A stretch of DNA of 64,000 bases from Ehretia macrophylla (GCA_037974665.1 CM075775.1:64350644-64414643); one strand, 5' to 3'. Shown: positions 24,762-36,757, counted from the first letter of the stretch. Notes: generated from the sequence alone by a model not told the origin. Program-made: numbers and translations.

Positions 24762-24880
24762 GGGTGGGATCATACCAGTACTAATTCACCGGATCCCATA
24801 AGAACTCCAAAGTTAAGGGTACTTGGGCGAGAGTAGTACTAGGATGGGTAACCCCCTTGGAAGTCCTCGTGTTGCACCCC
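24762..24880 (+). rRNA. 5S rRNA gene, copy 33 (diverged)
   Basis: Full length, 9 changes (c6g, c18t, g25t, c39a, g48a, c57g, g60a, g89a, g97t), two of them in the A-box. The terminator is shortened (CATTTTCAAATTTTTTC). Confidence 0.91.
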
Positions 24881-25438
24881 CATTTTCAAATTTTTTCCCC
24901 GGTTAGGGTTGCCAAGATACTTTATCCACCACATTTCTATTACCGAATCCCACGGCACCATGGGCAGGACAACTTCGCTTCACATGGAGGCTGGGCCAGC
25001 AAACTGAAGTTGTAGGGCTTGTGACCAGGTCTCCGGCGCTCCAGTGCCCATAACTTTTGATCCGTAAAGAGTTATGCGGTGCATAGCATACTGTTGCAAA
25101 GCGCTCCAAGAGCTCTATGATGGAGGCAGCCAGCTTGCTCGCAATGCCCGTTTTTGGAGCCCAAAATCGAACATTTTCATCGCTTTTGGAGCCACTTTTC
25201 TTCTTTAGCTCAGTTTTTCCGTCTCGAATCGTACGTCGTGAGTTGTTAAAAGGACGACAACCTTACTCGCGGGACATTAGAGGGCCCTACAACGCATCGA
25301 TATCACGTCTTGCGAGGATCTTGTGTTGTTGAAGAAGATGGGTTGTTGTTAAGCCCATTGGGCCTTTTGAATGGGCCATCTCTCTAGGCTGGGCTAGTGA
25401 ACCGTTAACAAATAAAGGAATTGTGACCTCAACATGAC

Positions 25439-25557
25439 GGTTGTGATCATACCAGTACTAATGCACCAGATCCCATCAGAACTCCGAAGTTAAGCGTGCT
25501 TGGGCGAGAGTAGTACTAGGATGGGTGACCCCCTGGGAAGTCCTCGTGTTGCACCTC
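25439..25557 (+). rRNA. 5S rRNA gene, copy 34
   Basis: Full length, 5 changes (g3t, c6t, c18t, g30a, c118t). A-box and C-box are intact. Confidence 0.94.
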
Positions 25558-26115
25558 CATTTTCAATTTTTTTTGCTCCGATTAGGGTTGCCAAGATACT
25601 TTATCCACCACATTTATATTATCGAACCCCACGGCACCTTGGGCAAGACAACTTCGCTTCACGTGGAAGCTGGGTTAGCAAACCGAGGGCGTAGGGCTTG
25701 TGACCAGCTCTCCGTGACTCCAGTGCCCATAACTTTTGATCCATAAGGAGTTACACGGTGCACAGCATACCCTTGCAAAGTTCTCCGAGAGCTCTACGAC
25801 AGGTACAGCTAGCTTGCTCGCTGTGCCCTTTTTGGAGCCAAAAAATGAACATTTTCATTAGTTTAGGGCCACTTATCTTCTTTTGCTCTATTTTTCCGTC
25901 CCGGATCGTACGTCGTGAGCTGTTAAAAGGATGAAAACCTTAGTCGCGGGACATTACAGGTCCCTACAACGCGTCGATATCACGTCTTGCGAGGATGCTG
26001 CATTGTTGAAGTGGATGGGTTGTCATTAAGCCCATTGGGCCTTTTGAATGGGCCATCTCTGCAGGCTGGGACTGTGAACCGTTAGCACATAAAGGAATTG
26101 GGCCCTCAACATGAC

Positions 26116-26234
26116 GGATGCGATCATACCAGTATTAATGCACCGGATCCAATCAGAACTCTAAAGTTAAGCATGCTTGGGCAAGAGTAATACTAAGATG
26201 GGTGACCCCCTGGGAAGTCCTCGTGTCGCACCCC
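26116..26234 (+). rRNA. 5S rRNA gene, copy 35 (diverged)
   Basis: Full length, 11 changes, nearly all G to A or C to T (g3a, c18t, c20t, c36a, c47t, g48a, g58a, g68a, g75a, g81a, t112c), a pattern expected from deamination of methylated cytosine. Confidence 0.91.
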
Positions 26235-26792
26235 CCATTTCAATTTTTTTTTCTCCGGTTAGGGTTGCCAAGATACTTTATCCACCACATTTCTATTATC
26301 GAATCCCACGGTACCTTGGGCAAGACAACTTCGCTTCAAGTGGAGGCTGGGCCAGCAAATCGAGGGCGTAGGGCTTGTGACCAGGTCTCCGTCGCTCCGG
26401 TGCCCATAACTTTTGATCCGTAAAGAGTTACGCGGCGCACAGCATACTGTTGCAAATCTCTCCAAGAGCTCTACGACAGGGGTAGCTAACTTGCTTGCTG
26501 TGCCCTTTTTAGAGCCCAAAATCGAACGTTTTCATCAGTTTCAGGCCACTTTTCTATATTTACTCTATTTTTTCTTCCCGGATCTTACGTCGTGAGTTGT
26601 TAAAAGGACGACAACCTTACTCGCGGGACATTAGAGGGCCCTATAACGCATCGTTATCACGTCTTGTGAGGATGCTGCGCTGTTGATGTGGATGGGTTGT
26701 CGTCAAGCCCATTGGGCCTTTTGAATGGGCCATCTCTCTAGGCTGGGACTATGAACCGTTAACACATAAAGGAATTGTGCCCTCAACATGAC

Positions 26793-26911
26793 GGGTGCTA
26801 TCATACTAGCACCAATGCACCGAATCCCATCAGACCTCTGAAGTTAAGCGTGCTTGGGCAAAAGTAGTACTAAGATGGGTAACCCCTTGGGAAGTCCTCG
26901 TGATACACCCC
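26793..26911 (+). rRNA. 5S rRNA gene, copy 36 (diverged)
   Basis: Full length, about 13 changes (including g7t, c15t, t21c, g31a, a43c, c47t, g68a, g70a, g81a, g89a, c95t, t111a, g113a). With copy 78 the most diverged full-length copy. Confidence 0.89.
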
Positions 26912-27470
26912 CCTTTTCAATTTTTTTTGCTCCGGTTAGGGTTGCCAAGATATTTTATCTACCATATTTCTATTATCGAATCCCACGGCACCTTGGGCAA
27001 GACAACTTCGCTTCACGTGGAGGCTGGGCCAGCAAACCTAAGGCATAGCACTTGTGACCAGGTCTCCGTCGCTCCAGTGCCTATAACTTTTGATCCGTAA
27101 GGAGTTACGCGGCGCACAGCATACCGTTGCAAAGCTATCCGAAAGCTCTACGACAAGGACAGCCAGCTCGCTCGTTGTGCCCCTTTTTGGAGCCCAAAAT
27201 CGAACGTTTTCATCACTTTCGGGCCACTTTTCTTCTTTAGCTTTGTTTTTTCGTCCCGGATCGTACGTCGTGAGCTGTTAAAAGGACGACAACCTTACTC
27301 ACGGGACATTAGAAGGCCCTACAACGCGTCGTTATCATGTCTTGCGAGGATGCTGCGTTGTTGAAGTGGATGGGTTGTCGTTAAGCCCGTCGGGCCTTTT
27401 GAATGGGCCATCTCTCTAGGCTGGGATAGTGAACCATTAACACAAAAAGGAATTGTGCCCTCAACATGAC

Positions 27471-27589
27471 GGGTGCGATCATACCAGCGCTAATGCACCG
27501 GATCCCATCAGAACTCTGAATTTAAGCATGCTTGGTCGAGAGTAGTACTAGGATGGGTGACCCCCTGGGAAGTCCTCGTGTTGCACCCC
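27471..27589 (+). rRNA. 5S rRNA gene, copy 37
   Basis: Full length, 5 changes (a19g, c47t, g51t, g58a, g66t). The following spacer is about 47 bp short: at 27823 the palindrome arm GAG joins CCCAAAATCG. Confidence 0.94.
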
Positions 27590-28100
27590 CCTGTTCAATT
27601 TTTTTTGCTCCGGTTATGTTGCCAAGATACTTTATCCACCACATTTCTATTATCAAACCCCACGGCACGTTGGGCAAGACAACTTCGCTTCACGTGGAGG
27701 TTGGGCCAGCAAACCGAGGACGTAGGGCTTATGACCAGGTCTCCGTCGCTCTGGTGCCCATAAATTTTGATCCGTAAGGAGTAACGCTGCGCACAGCATA
27801 CCGTTGCATAGCTCTCTGAGAGCCCAAAATCGAACGTTTTCATCAGTTTCGGGCCACTTTCCTATTTTTGCTATGTTTTTCAATACCGGATCGTACGTCG
27901 TGAGCTATTAACAGGATGACAACCTTACTCGCAGGACATTAGAGGGCCCTACAATGCGTCGATATCACATCTTGTGTGGATGGCACGTTGTTGAAGCGGA
28001 TGGGTTGTCGTTAAGCCCATTGGGACTTCTGATTAAGCCATCTCTCTAGGCTGGGACTGTGAACCATTAACAAATAAAGGAATTGTGCCCTCAACATGAC

Positions 28101-28219
28101 GGGTGCAATCATACCAGCACTAATGCACCGGATCCTATCAGAACTCCGAAGTTAAGCGTGCTTGGGCGAGAGTAGTACTAGGATGGGTGACCCTCGGGGA
28201 AGTCCTTGTGTTGTACCCC
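28101..28219 (+). rRNA. 5S rRNA gene, copy 38
   Basis: Full length, 6 changes (g7a, c36t, c94t, t96g, c107t, c114t). Confidence 0.94.
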
Positions 28220-28778
28220 TCTTTTCAATTTTTTTTGCTCCAGTTAGGGTTGCCAAGATACTTTATCCACCACATTTATATTATCGAATCCCACGGCACC
28301 TTGGGCAAGACAACTTCGCTTCACATGGAGGCTGGGCCAACAAACCGAGTGCGTAAGGCTTGTAACCAGGCCTCCATCGCTCCGGTGCCCATAACTTCTG
28401 ATCCGTAAGGACTTATGCGGTGCACAACATTCCGTTCTAAAGCTCTCCGAGAGCTCTATGATGGGGGCAGCCAGCTTGCTTGCTGTGCCCCTTTTTGGAG
28501 ACCAAAAATTGAACATTTTCATCACTTTCGGGCTACTGTTCTTCTTTAGCTCTGTTTTCCATCCCGGATCGTACGTCGTGAGTTGTTAAAACGAAGACAA
28601 CCATACTTGCGGGACATTAGAGGGCCCTACAATGCGTCGTTATCACGTCTTTCGAGGATGCTGCGTTGTTGAAGCGGATGTGTTGTCGTTAAGCCCATTA
28701 TGCCTTATGAATGGGCCATCTCTCTAGGCTGGGACAGTGAACCGTTAACACATAAAGGAATTGTGCCCTCAACATGAT

Positions 28779-28897
28779 GGGTGCGATCATACCAGTACTA
28801 ATGCATCGGATCCCATCAGAACTCCGAAGTTAAGCGTGCTTGGGCGAGAGTAGTTCTAGGATGGGTGACCCCCTGGGAAGTCCTCGTGTTGCACCCC
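28779..28897 (+). rRNA. 5S rRNA gene, copy 39
   Basis: Full length, 3 changes (c18t, c28t, a77t), all outside the A-box and C-box; base -1 is T. Confidence 0.95.
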
Positions 28898-29454
28898 CTT
28901 TTCAATTTTTTTTGCTCCGGTTAGGGTTGCCAGGGTACTTTATCCACCACATTTCAATTATTGAACCCCACGGTACTTTGGACAAGACAACTTCGCTTGA
29001 CGTGGAGGCTGAGCCAGCAAACCGAGGGCGTAGGGCTTGTGACCAGGCCTCTGTCGCTCCGGTGCCCATAACTTTTGATCTGTAAGGAGTTACGCGGCGC
29101 ACAACATACCGTTGCAAAGCTCTCCGAGAGCTCTACGACAGGTGTAGCTAGCTTGCTCGCTATGCCCTTTTTGGAGCCCAAAAATGAACACTTTCATTAG
29201 CTTCGAGACATTTATATTCTTTTGCTCTATTTTTCCATTCCGAATCGTACGTCGTGAGCTGTTAAAAGGATGACTACCTTAGTCACGGGACATTACAAGG
29301 CCCTACAACGCGTCGATATCACATCTTGCGATGATGCTGCGTTGTTGAAGCGGATGGGTTTTCATTAAGCCCATTGGGTCTTTTTAATGGCCCATCTCTC
29401 TAGGCTGGGACTGTTAACCGTTAACACATAAAGGAATTGTGCCCTCAACATGAC

Positions 29455-29573
29455 GGGTGCGATCATGCCAGCACTAATGCACCGGATCCCATCAGAACTC
29501 CGAAGTTAAGAGTACTTAGGCGAGAGTAGTACTAAGATAGGTGACCCCGTGGGAAGCCCTCGTGTTGCACCCC
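29455..29573 (+). rRNA. 5S rRNA gene, copy 40 (diverged)
   Basis: Full length, 8 changes (a13g, c57a, g60a, g64a, g81a, g85a, c95g, t103c); both promoter boxes are hit. Confidence 0.92.
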
Positions 29574-30131
29574 CCTTTTCAATTTTTTTTGCTCCGGTTA
29601 GGGTTGCAAAGATACTTTATCAACCACATTTCTATTATCGAATCCCACGGCACCTTGGGCAAGACAACTTCGCTTCACGTGGAGGTTGGGCCAGCAAACT
29701 GAGGGCGTAGGGCTGGGGACCAGGTCTCCGTCGCTCCGGTGCCCATAACTTTTGATCCGTAAGGAGTTACACGGCGCACAGCATACCGTTGCAAAGCTCA
29801 CCGAGAACTCTACGATAGGGGTAGCTAGCTTGCTTGCTGTGCCTTTTTTAGAGCCCAAAATCGAATGTTTTCTTTAGTTTCGGGTCACTTTTCTATTTTT
29901 GCCCTTTTTTTCCATCCCGGATCGTACGTCGTAAGATGTTAAAAGGACGACAACCTTACTCGCAGGACATTAGAGGGCCCTACAACGCGTTGATATCACG
30001 TCTTGCGAGGATGCTGCGTTGTTGAAGCAGATGAGTTGTCATTTAGCCCATCGGGCCTTCTGAATGGGCCATCTCTCTAGGCTGTGACTGTGAACCGTTA
30101 ACACATAAACGAATTGTTCCCTCAACATGAC

Positions 30132-30250
30132 GGGTGCAATCATACCAGCACTAATGCACCGGATCCCATCAGAACTTTGAAGTTAAGCGTGCTTGGGCGA
30201 AAGTAGTACTAAGATGGGTGACCCCCTGGGAAGTCCTCGTGTTGTACCCC
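30132..30250 (+). rRNA. 5S rRNA gene, copy 41
   Basis: Full length, 6 changes, all transitions (g7a, c46t, c47t, g70a, g81a, c114t). Confidence 0.94.
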
Positions 30251-30809
30251 CCTTTTCAATTTGTTTTGCTCTGGTTAGGGTTGCCAAGATACTTTATCCA
30301 CCACATTTCTATTATCAAATCCCACGGCATCTTGGGCAAGACAACTTCGCTTCACGTGGAGGGTGGGCCAGCAAACCAGGGGCGTAGGGCTTGTGACCAG
30401 GTCTCCGTCGCTCTGGTGCCAATAACTTTTGATCCGTAAGGACTTACGTGGCGCATAGCATACCGTTGCAAAGCTCTCCGAGAGCTCTATGACCGGGGTA
30501 ACCAGCTTGCTCGCTGTACCCATTTTTGGAGCCCTAAATTGAACGTTTTCATCATTTTTGGGCCACATTTCCTCTTTAGCTGTATTTTTTAGCCCCGGAT
30601 CGTACGTTGTGAGCTGTTAAAAGGACGACAACCTTACTCTCGGGACATTACAGTGCCCTACAACTCGTCATTATCACGTCTTACGAGGATGCTACGTTGT
30701 TGAAGCGGATGGGTTGTCGTTAAGCCCATTGGGCCTTTTGAATGGGCCATCTCTCTAGGTTGGGACTGTGAACCGTTAACACATAAAGCAATTGTGCCCT
30801 CAACATGAC

Positions 30810-30928
30810 GGGTACGATCATACCAGCACTAATGCACCGGATCCCATCAGAACTCCAAATTTAAGCGTGCTTGGGCGAGAGTAGTACTAAGATGGGTGAC
30901 CCCCTAGGAAGTCCTCGTGTTGCACCTC
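30810..30928 (+). rRNA. 5S rRNA gene, copy 42
   Basis: Full length, 6 changes (g5a, g48a, g51t, g81a, g97a, c118t). Confidence 0.94.
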
Positions 30929-31487
30929 CCTTTTTAATTTTTTTTGCTCCGGTTATGGTTGCCAAGATATTTAATCCACCACTTTTCTATTATCGAATCC
31001 CACGACACCTTGGGCAAGACAAGTTCGCTTCACATGGAGGCTAGGCCAGCAAACTGAGGGCGTAGGGCTTGTGACCAGGTCTCCGTCGCTTCGGTACCCA
31101 TAACTTTTGATCCGTAAGGAGTTACGTGGCGCACAACATATCGTTACAAAGGTCTCTGAGAGCTGTATGACAGGGGTAGCCAGCTTTCTCTATATGCCCA
31201 TTTTTGAAGACCAAAATCGAACGTTTTCATCACTTTCGGGCCACTTTTCTTCTTTGGCTCTGCTTTTCCTTCCCGGATCGTACGTCGTGAGCTGTTAAAA
31301 GGACGACAACCTTACTCGCGGGACATTAGAGGGTCCGACAATGCGTCGTAATCACGTCTTGCGAGGATGTTGCGTTGTTGAAGCGGATGGGTTGTTGTTA
31401 AGCCCATTGGGCCTTTTGAATGGGCCTTCTCTCTAGGCTGGGACTGTGAACCGTTAACACATAAAGGAATTGTGCCCTCAACATGAC

Positions 31488-31606
31488 GGGTGCGATCATA
31501 AGAGCACTAATGCATCGGATCCCATCAGAACTCTGAAGTTAAGCATGCTTGGGCGAGAGTAGTAAAAGGTTGGGTGACCCCCTGGGAAGTCCTTGTGTTG
31601 TACCCC
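31488..31606 (+). rRNA. 5S rRNA gene, copy 43 (diverged)
   Basis: Full length, 10 changes (c14a, c15g, c28t, c47t, g58a, c78a, t79a, a83t, c107t, c114t); the C-box start is altered. Confidence 0.91.
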
Positions 31607-32164
31607 CCTTTTCAATTTTTTTGGCTCCGGTTAGGGTTGCCAAGATACTTTATCCACCACATTTCTATTATTGAATCACACATCACCTTAGGCAAGACAA
31701 CTTCGCTTCACGTGGAGGCTGGGCCAGCAAACCGAGGGCGTAAGGCTTGTGACCAGGTCTCCGTCGCTCCGGTGCCCACAACTTTTGATCCGTAAGGAGT
31801 TACGCGGCGCATAGCATACCGTTGCAAAGCTCTCCGAGAGCTCTACGACAGGGGCAGCTAGCTTGCTTGTTGTACCCTTTTTGGAGCCCAAAATTGAACG
31901 TTTTCATCAGTTTTGGGCCACTTTTCTATTTTTGCTCTATTTTTCCATCCCGAATCGTATGTCGTGAGCTGTTAAAAGGATGACAACCTTACTCGCTGGA
32001 CATTAGAGGGCCCTACAATGCGTCGTTATCAAGTCTCGCACCGATGATGCGTTTTTTAAGTGGATGGGTTGTCGTTAAGCACATTGGGCTTTTTTAATGG
32101 GCCATCTCTCTAGGCTGGGACAGTGAACCGTTAACACATAAAGGAATTGTGCCCTCAACATGAC

Positions 32165-32283
32165 GGGTGCGATCATACCAGCACTAATGCACCGGATCCC
32201 ATCAGAACTCCGAAGTTAAACGCGCTTGGGCGAGAGTAGTACTAGGATGGGTGACCCCCTAGGAAGTCCTTGTGTTGTACCCC
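32165..32283 (+). rRNA. 5S rRNA gene, copy 44
   Basis: Full length, 5 changes (g56a, t59c, g97a, c107t, c114t); the first two are in the A-box. Confidence 0.94.
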
Positions 32284-32842
32284 GCTTTTAAATTTTTTTT
32301 GCTCCGGTTAGGGTTGCCAAGGTACTTTTACCACCACATTTCTATTATCGAATCCCAAGGCACCTTGGGCAAGACAACTTCACTTCACGTGGAGGCTGGG
32401 CCAGCAAACCGAGGGCGTAGGGCTTGTGACCAGATCTCCGTCGCTCCGGTGCCCACAACTTTTGATCCGTTAGGAGTTACGCGGCGCACAGCATACCGCT
32501 GCAAAGCTCTTCGAGAGCTCTATGACAGGGGCAACCATCTTGCTCATTGTGCACATTTTTCGAGCCCAAAATTGAATGTTTTCATCACTTTCGGGCCAAT
32601 TTTCTTCTTTAGCTCTGTTTTTCAATCCCGGATCATAAGTCGTGAGTTGTTAAAAGGACGACAACCTTACTCGCAGGACATTAGAGGGCCCTACAACGCA
32701 TCGTTATCATGCCTTTCGAGGATGCTGCGTTGTTGAAGCGAATGGGTTGTCATTAAGCCCATTGGACCTTCTGAATGGGCCATCTCTCTAGGCTAGGACT
32801 GTGAACCGTTAACACATAAAGGAATTGTGCCCTCAACCTGAC

Positions 32843-32961
32843 GGGTGCGATCATACTATCGCTAATGCACCGGATCCCATCAGAACCCCGAAGTTAAGTG
32901 TGCTTGGGCGAGAGTAGTACTAAGATGGGTGACCCCCTGGGAAGTCCTCGTGTTGTACCCC
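32843..32961 (+). rRNA. 5S rRNA gene, copy 45
   Basis: Full length, 7 changes (c15t, g17t, a19g, t45c, c57t, g81a, c114t). Confidence 0.93.
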
Positions 32962-33616
32962 CCTTTTCAATTTTTTTTGCTCCGGTTAGGGTTGCCAAGA
33001 TACTTTATCCATCACATTTCTATTATCGAATCCCATGGCACCTTGGGCAAGACAACTTCGCTTCACGTGGAGGCTGGGCCAGCAAACCCAGGGCGTAGGG
33101 CTTGTGACCAGGTCTCCGTCGCTCCGGTGCCCATAACTTTTGATCCGTAACGAGTTACGCGGCGCACAGCATACCGTTGCAAAGCTCTCCGAGAGCTCTA
33201 TCACAAGGGCAGCTAGATTGCTCGTTGTACCCTTTTTGGTGCCCAAAATTTGACATTTTCTTCAGTTTCGGGCCACTTTTCTATTTTTGCTCTATTTTTC
33301 CGTCCCGGATCGTACGTCATGAGCTGTTAAAAGGATGACAACCTTACTCGCGGGACATTAGAGGGCCCTACGACGCGTCGATATCACGTCTTGCGAGGAT
33401 GCGGCGTTGTTGAAGCAGATGGGTTGTTGTTAAGCCCATTAGGCCTTATGAATGGGCCATCTCTCTAGCCTGGGACAGTGAACTGTTAACACATAAAGGA
33501 ATTGTGCTCTCAACATGACGGGTGCGATCATACCAGCAATAATGCTCCGGATCCCATCAAAACTCCGAAGTTAAGCGTGCTTGGGCGAGAGTAGTACTAG
33601 GATGGGTGACCCCCTC

Positions 33617-33843
33617 TGTAACGACCCCACTCCCCATGTGGAGCCCACGCAGAGTCTCACAAGGTCGATACTACCCAGGAATTGTCCGCTATTGGCAGTC
33701 CCTGGCCCGCAAGCACAGGTCCCTCACGGTTTTGTCCCTTCGAGAGTCTCCTCTTAAAAGGCGCCTGGGTTAATATAAGAGACGAGCTCTTATATCCAGC
33801 TCTCTCACTTCCAAATCTTCCGATGTGGGATTTTGTTACCACA
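33617..33843 (-). repeat. TRIM terminal repeat, left copy
   Basis: 227 bp. It carries a 9-bp inverted repeat ATATAAGAG/CTCTTATAT at 33773-33795 that puts a TATA-like box on both strands. Confidence 0.93.
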
Positions 33844-33898
33844 TTCCACCCCCCTTAAGAGGCCCCGCGCCCTCGCGGGCACGAGCACAAGGGAAGAC

Positions 33899-33912
33899 TG
33901 GCTCTGATACCA
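33899..33912 (-). other. Primer-binding site of the TRIM
   Basis: Minus-strand TGGTATCAGAGCCA, complementary to the 3' end of plant initiator methionine tRNA, two bases inside the upstream LTR end. Minus-strand DNA synthesis would start here. Confidence 0.9.
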
Positions 33913-33914
33913 TT

Positions 33915-34141
33915 TGTAACAACCCCACTCCCCACGTGGAGCCCACGCAGAGTCTCACAGGGCCGATACTACCCAGGAATTGTCCGCTATTGGCAGTCCC
34001 TGGCCCGCAAGCACAAGTCCCTCACGGTTTTGTCCCTTCGAGAGTCTCCTCTCAAAAGGCGCCTGGGCTGATATAAGAGACGAGCTCTTATATCCAGCTC
34101 TCTCACTTCCAAATCTTCCGATGTGGGATTGTGTTACCACA
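33915..34141 (-). repeat. TRIM terminal repeat, right copy
   Basis: 227 bp, the same length as the left copy, with the same two-strand TATA-like inverted repeat at 34071-34093. On the minus strand this is the upstream LTR. Confidence 0.93.
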
Positions 34142-34726
34142 CCCTGAGAAGTCCTCATGTTGCACCCCCCTTTTCAATTTTTTTGGCTCCGGTTAAGGTT
34201 GCCAAGATACTTTATCAACCACATTTCAATTATCGAATCCCATGGCACCTTGGGCAAGACAACTTTACTTCACGTGGGGGCTGGGCCAGTAAACCTGGGG
34301 TGTAGGGCTTATGACCAGGTTTCCGTCGCTCCGGTGCCTACAACTTTTGATCCGTAAGGAGTTACGCGGAGCACAGCATACCATTGCAAATCTCTCCAAG
34401 AGCTCTACAACGGGGGTAGCTAGCTTGCTCGCTGTGTCTTTTTTGGAGCCTAAAACCGAATGTTTTCATTAGTTTCGGGCCACTTTTCTTCTTTTGCTCT
34501 GTTTTTCCATCCCGGATCGTACATCGTGAGCTATTAAAAGGACGAGAACGTTACTCATGGGACATTTGAGGGCCCTACAACGCGTGAATATCAAGTCTTG
34601 CGAGGATGCCGCGTTGTTGAAGCGGATGGGTTGTCGTTAAGGCCATTTGGCCTTTTGAATGGGCCATCTCTCTAGGCTGGGACTGTGAACCGTTAACACA
34701 TAAAGGAATTGTGCCCTCAACATGAC

Positions 34727-34843
34727 GGGTATGATCATTCCAACACTGGCACCGGATCCCATCAGAACTCTGAAGTTAAGCGTGCTTGGGCGAGAGTAGT
34801 ACTAGGATGGGTGACCCCCTGGGAAGTCCTCATGTTGCACCCC
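34727..34843 (+). rRNA. 5S rRNA gene, copy 47 (117 nt)
   Basis: Two bases are missing around positions 21-25 (CACTGGCACC). Substitutions are g5a, c6t, a13t, g17a, c47t, g108a. First intact-ended gene after the TRIM. Confidence 0.91.
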
Positions 34844-35402
34844 CCTTTCCAATTTTTTTTGCTCCGGTTAGGGTTGCCAAGATACTTTATCCACCACATT
34901 TCTATTATCGAATTCCACGGCACCTTGGACAAGACAACTTCGCTTCACGTGGAGGCTAGGCTAACAGACCGAGGGTGTAGGGCTTGTGACCAGGTCTCCT
35001 TCGCTCCCGTGCCTATAACTTTTGATCCGTAAGGAGTTACACGGCGCACAGCATACCGTTGCAAATCTCTCCGAGAGCACTATGACGGGGGCAGCTAGTT
35101 TGCTCGCTATGCCCATTTTTGGAGCCCAAAATCGAACGTTTTCATCAGTTTCGGGCCACTTTTCTTATTTAGTTCTGTTTTTCCGTCCCGGATCGTAAGT
35201 CGTGAGCTGTTAAAAGGACGACAACCTTACTCGCTGGACATTAGAGGGCCCTATAACACGTCGATATCACATCTTGCCAGGATGCTGCGTTGTTGAAGCG
35301 GATGGGTTGTCGTTAAGCCCATTGGGCCTTCTGAAAGGGCCATCTCTCTAGGTTGGGACTATGAACTGTTAACACATAAAGGAATTGTGCCCTCAACATA
35401 AC

Positions 35403-35521
35403 GGGTGCTATCATACCAGTACTAATGCACCGGATCCCATAAGAACTCCGAAGTTAAGCATGCTTGGGCGAGAGTAGTACTAGGATGGGTGACCCCCTGG
35501 GAAGTCCTCGTGTTGCACCCC
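35403..35521 (+). rRNA. 5S rRNA gene, copy 48
   Basis: Full length, 4 changes (g7t, c18t, c39a, g58a). Confidence 0.95.
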
Positions 35522-36080
35522 TCTTTTCAATTTTTTTTGCTCCGGTTAGGGTTGCCAAGATACTTTATCCACCACATTTCTATTATCGAAGTCCACGGCA
35601 CCCTGGGCAAGACAACTTCACTTCACGTGGAGGCTGGGCCATCAAACTGAGGGCGTAGGGCTTGTGACCAGGTCTCCGTCACTCCGGTGTCCATAACTTT
35701 TGATCCGTAACGAGTTACGCGACGCACAGCATACCGTTGCAAAGCTGTCTGAGAGCCCTACGACGGGGGCAGCGACCTTGGTCGCTTTGCCTGTTTTTTG
35801 AGATGAAAATCAAACCTTTCCATTACTTTCATGCCACTTTTCTTATTTAGCTTTGTTTTTCCGTCCCAGATCGTACGTCGTGAGCTGTTAAAAGGACGAC
35901 AACCTTACTCGCAGGACATTAGAGGACCCTACAATGCGTCGTTATCACGTCTTGCGAGGATGCTGCGTTGTTGAAGCGGATGGGTTGTCGTTAAGCCCAT
36001 TGGGCGTTTTGAATGGGCAATCTCTCTAGGCTAGGACAATGAGCCGTTAACACATAAAGGAATTGTGCCCTCAACATGAT

Positions 36081-36199
36081 GGGTGCGATCATACCAGTAC
36101 TAATGCACCGGATCCCATCAGAACTTCGAAGTTAAGCGTGCTTGGGCGAGAGTAGTACTAGGATGGGTGACCCCCTAGGAAGTCCTCATGCTGCACCCC
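36081..36199 (+). rRNA. 5S rRNA gene, copy 49
   Basis: Full length, 5 changes (c18t, c46t, g97a, g108a, t111c); both promoter boxes are intact up to base 96. Confidence 0.95.
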
Positions 36200-36757
36200 C
36201 CTTTTAAATTTTTTTTGCTCCGATTAGGGTAGCCAAGATACTTTATCCACCACATTTCTATTATCGAACCCCACGGCACCTTGGGCAAGACAACTTCGCT
36301 TCACGTGGAGGCTGGGCTAGCAAACCGAGGTTGTAGGGCTTGTGACCAAGTCTCTGTCGCTCCGATGCCCATAACTTTTGATCCGTAAGGAGTTACGCGG
36401 CGCACATCATACCGTTGCAAAGCTCTCTGAGAGCTCTACGACGGGGGAAGCTAGTATTCTCGCTGTGCCCATTTTGGAGCCCAAAAACGAATGTTTTCAT
36501 CAATTTCGGGCCACTTATCTTCTTTTGCTCTATTTTGTCGTCACAGATCGTACGTTATGAGCTGTTAGAAGGACGACAAGCTTAGTCGCGGGACATTACA
36601 AGGCCCTACAATGCGTCGATATCACGTCTTGCAAAAATGCTGCGTTGTTGAAGCGAATGGGTTGTCGTTAAACCCATTGGGTCTTTTGAATGGGCCATCT
36701 CTCTAGGCTGGAACTGTGAACCGTTAACACATAAAAGAATTGTGCCCTCAACAGGAC

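Larger units (their letters stand above)
18254..33616 (+). repeat. 5S rDNA tandem array, segment 2 (copies 24-46)
   Basis: The array resumes at the exact spacer position where the solo LTR broke in. This first spacer also lacks about 51 bp: GCGTA near 18293 joins AGGAGTT, consistent with deletion between two CGTA words. Units are 676-678 bp except 27471-28100 (630 bp, internal spacer deletion). The segment ends inside copy 46 at the TRIM insertion. Confidence 0.97.
33617..34141 (-). mobile_element. TRIM (terminal-repeat retrotransposon in miniature)
   Basis: 525 bp: two 227-bp direct terminal repeats (33617-33843 and 33915-34141) around a 71-bp core. The minus strand gives the element's direction: LTR beginning TGTGGTAACA and ending GTTACA, then a primer-binding site TGGTATCAGAGCCA (initiator methionine tRNA type) at 33912-33899, then a polypurine tract AAGGGGGGTGGAA at 33856-33844. 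Flanking sites are CCCTC (33612-33616) and CCCTG (34142-34146), a 5-bp target duplication with one mismatch. There is no room for coding genes, as normal for TRIMs. It looks structurally whole. The two terminal repeats differ at about nine places (about 4 percent); at a commonly used plant rate of 1.3e-8 per site per year that suggests an age of the order of 1.5 million years. Confidence 0.93.
33520..34168 (+). pseudogene. 5S rRNA copy 46, split by a TRIM element
   Basis: Gene bases 1-97 lie at 33520-33616 and the remaining 22 bases at 34147-34168, after a repeated target site at 34142-34146. Without the insert the gene would be 119 nt with about five substitutions (c20a, a27t, g41a, g98a, g108a). 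The insertion point is at the end of the C-box, so the A-box and most of the C-box stay in place while the 3' part of the RNA is displaced by 525 bp. Confidence 0.95.

Noticed and set aside
33617-34141. Possible Cassandra TRIM, given its location in a 5S gene
   Set aside because: I found no 5S A-box or C-box sequence within its 227-bp terminal repeats; the 5S sequence around it is the target gene. Called TRIM without a named family.
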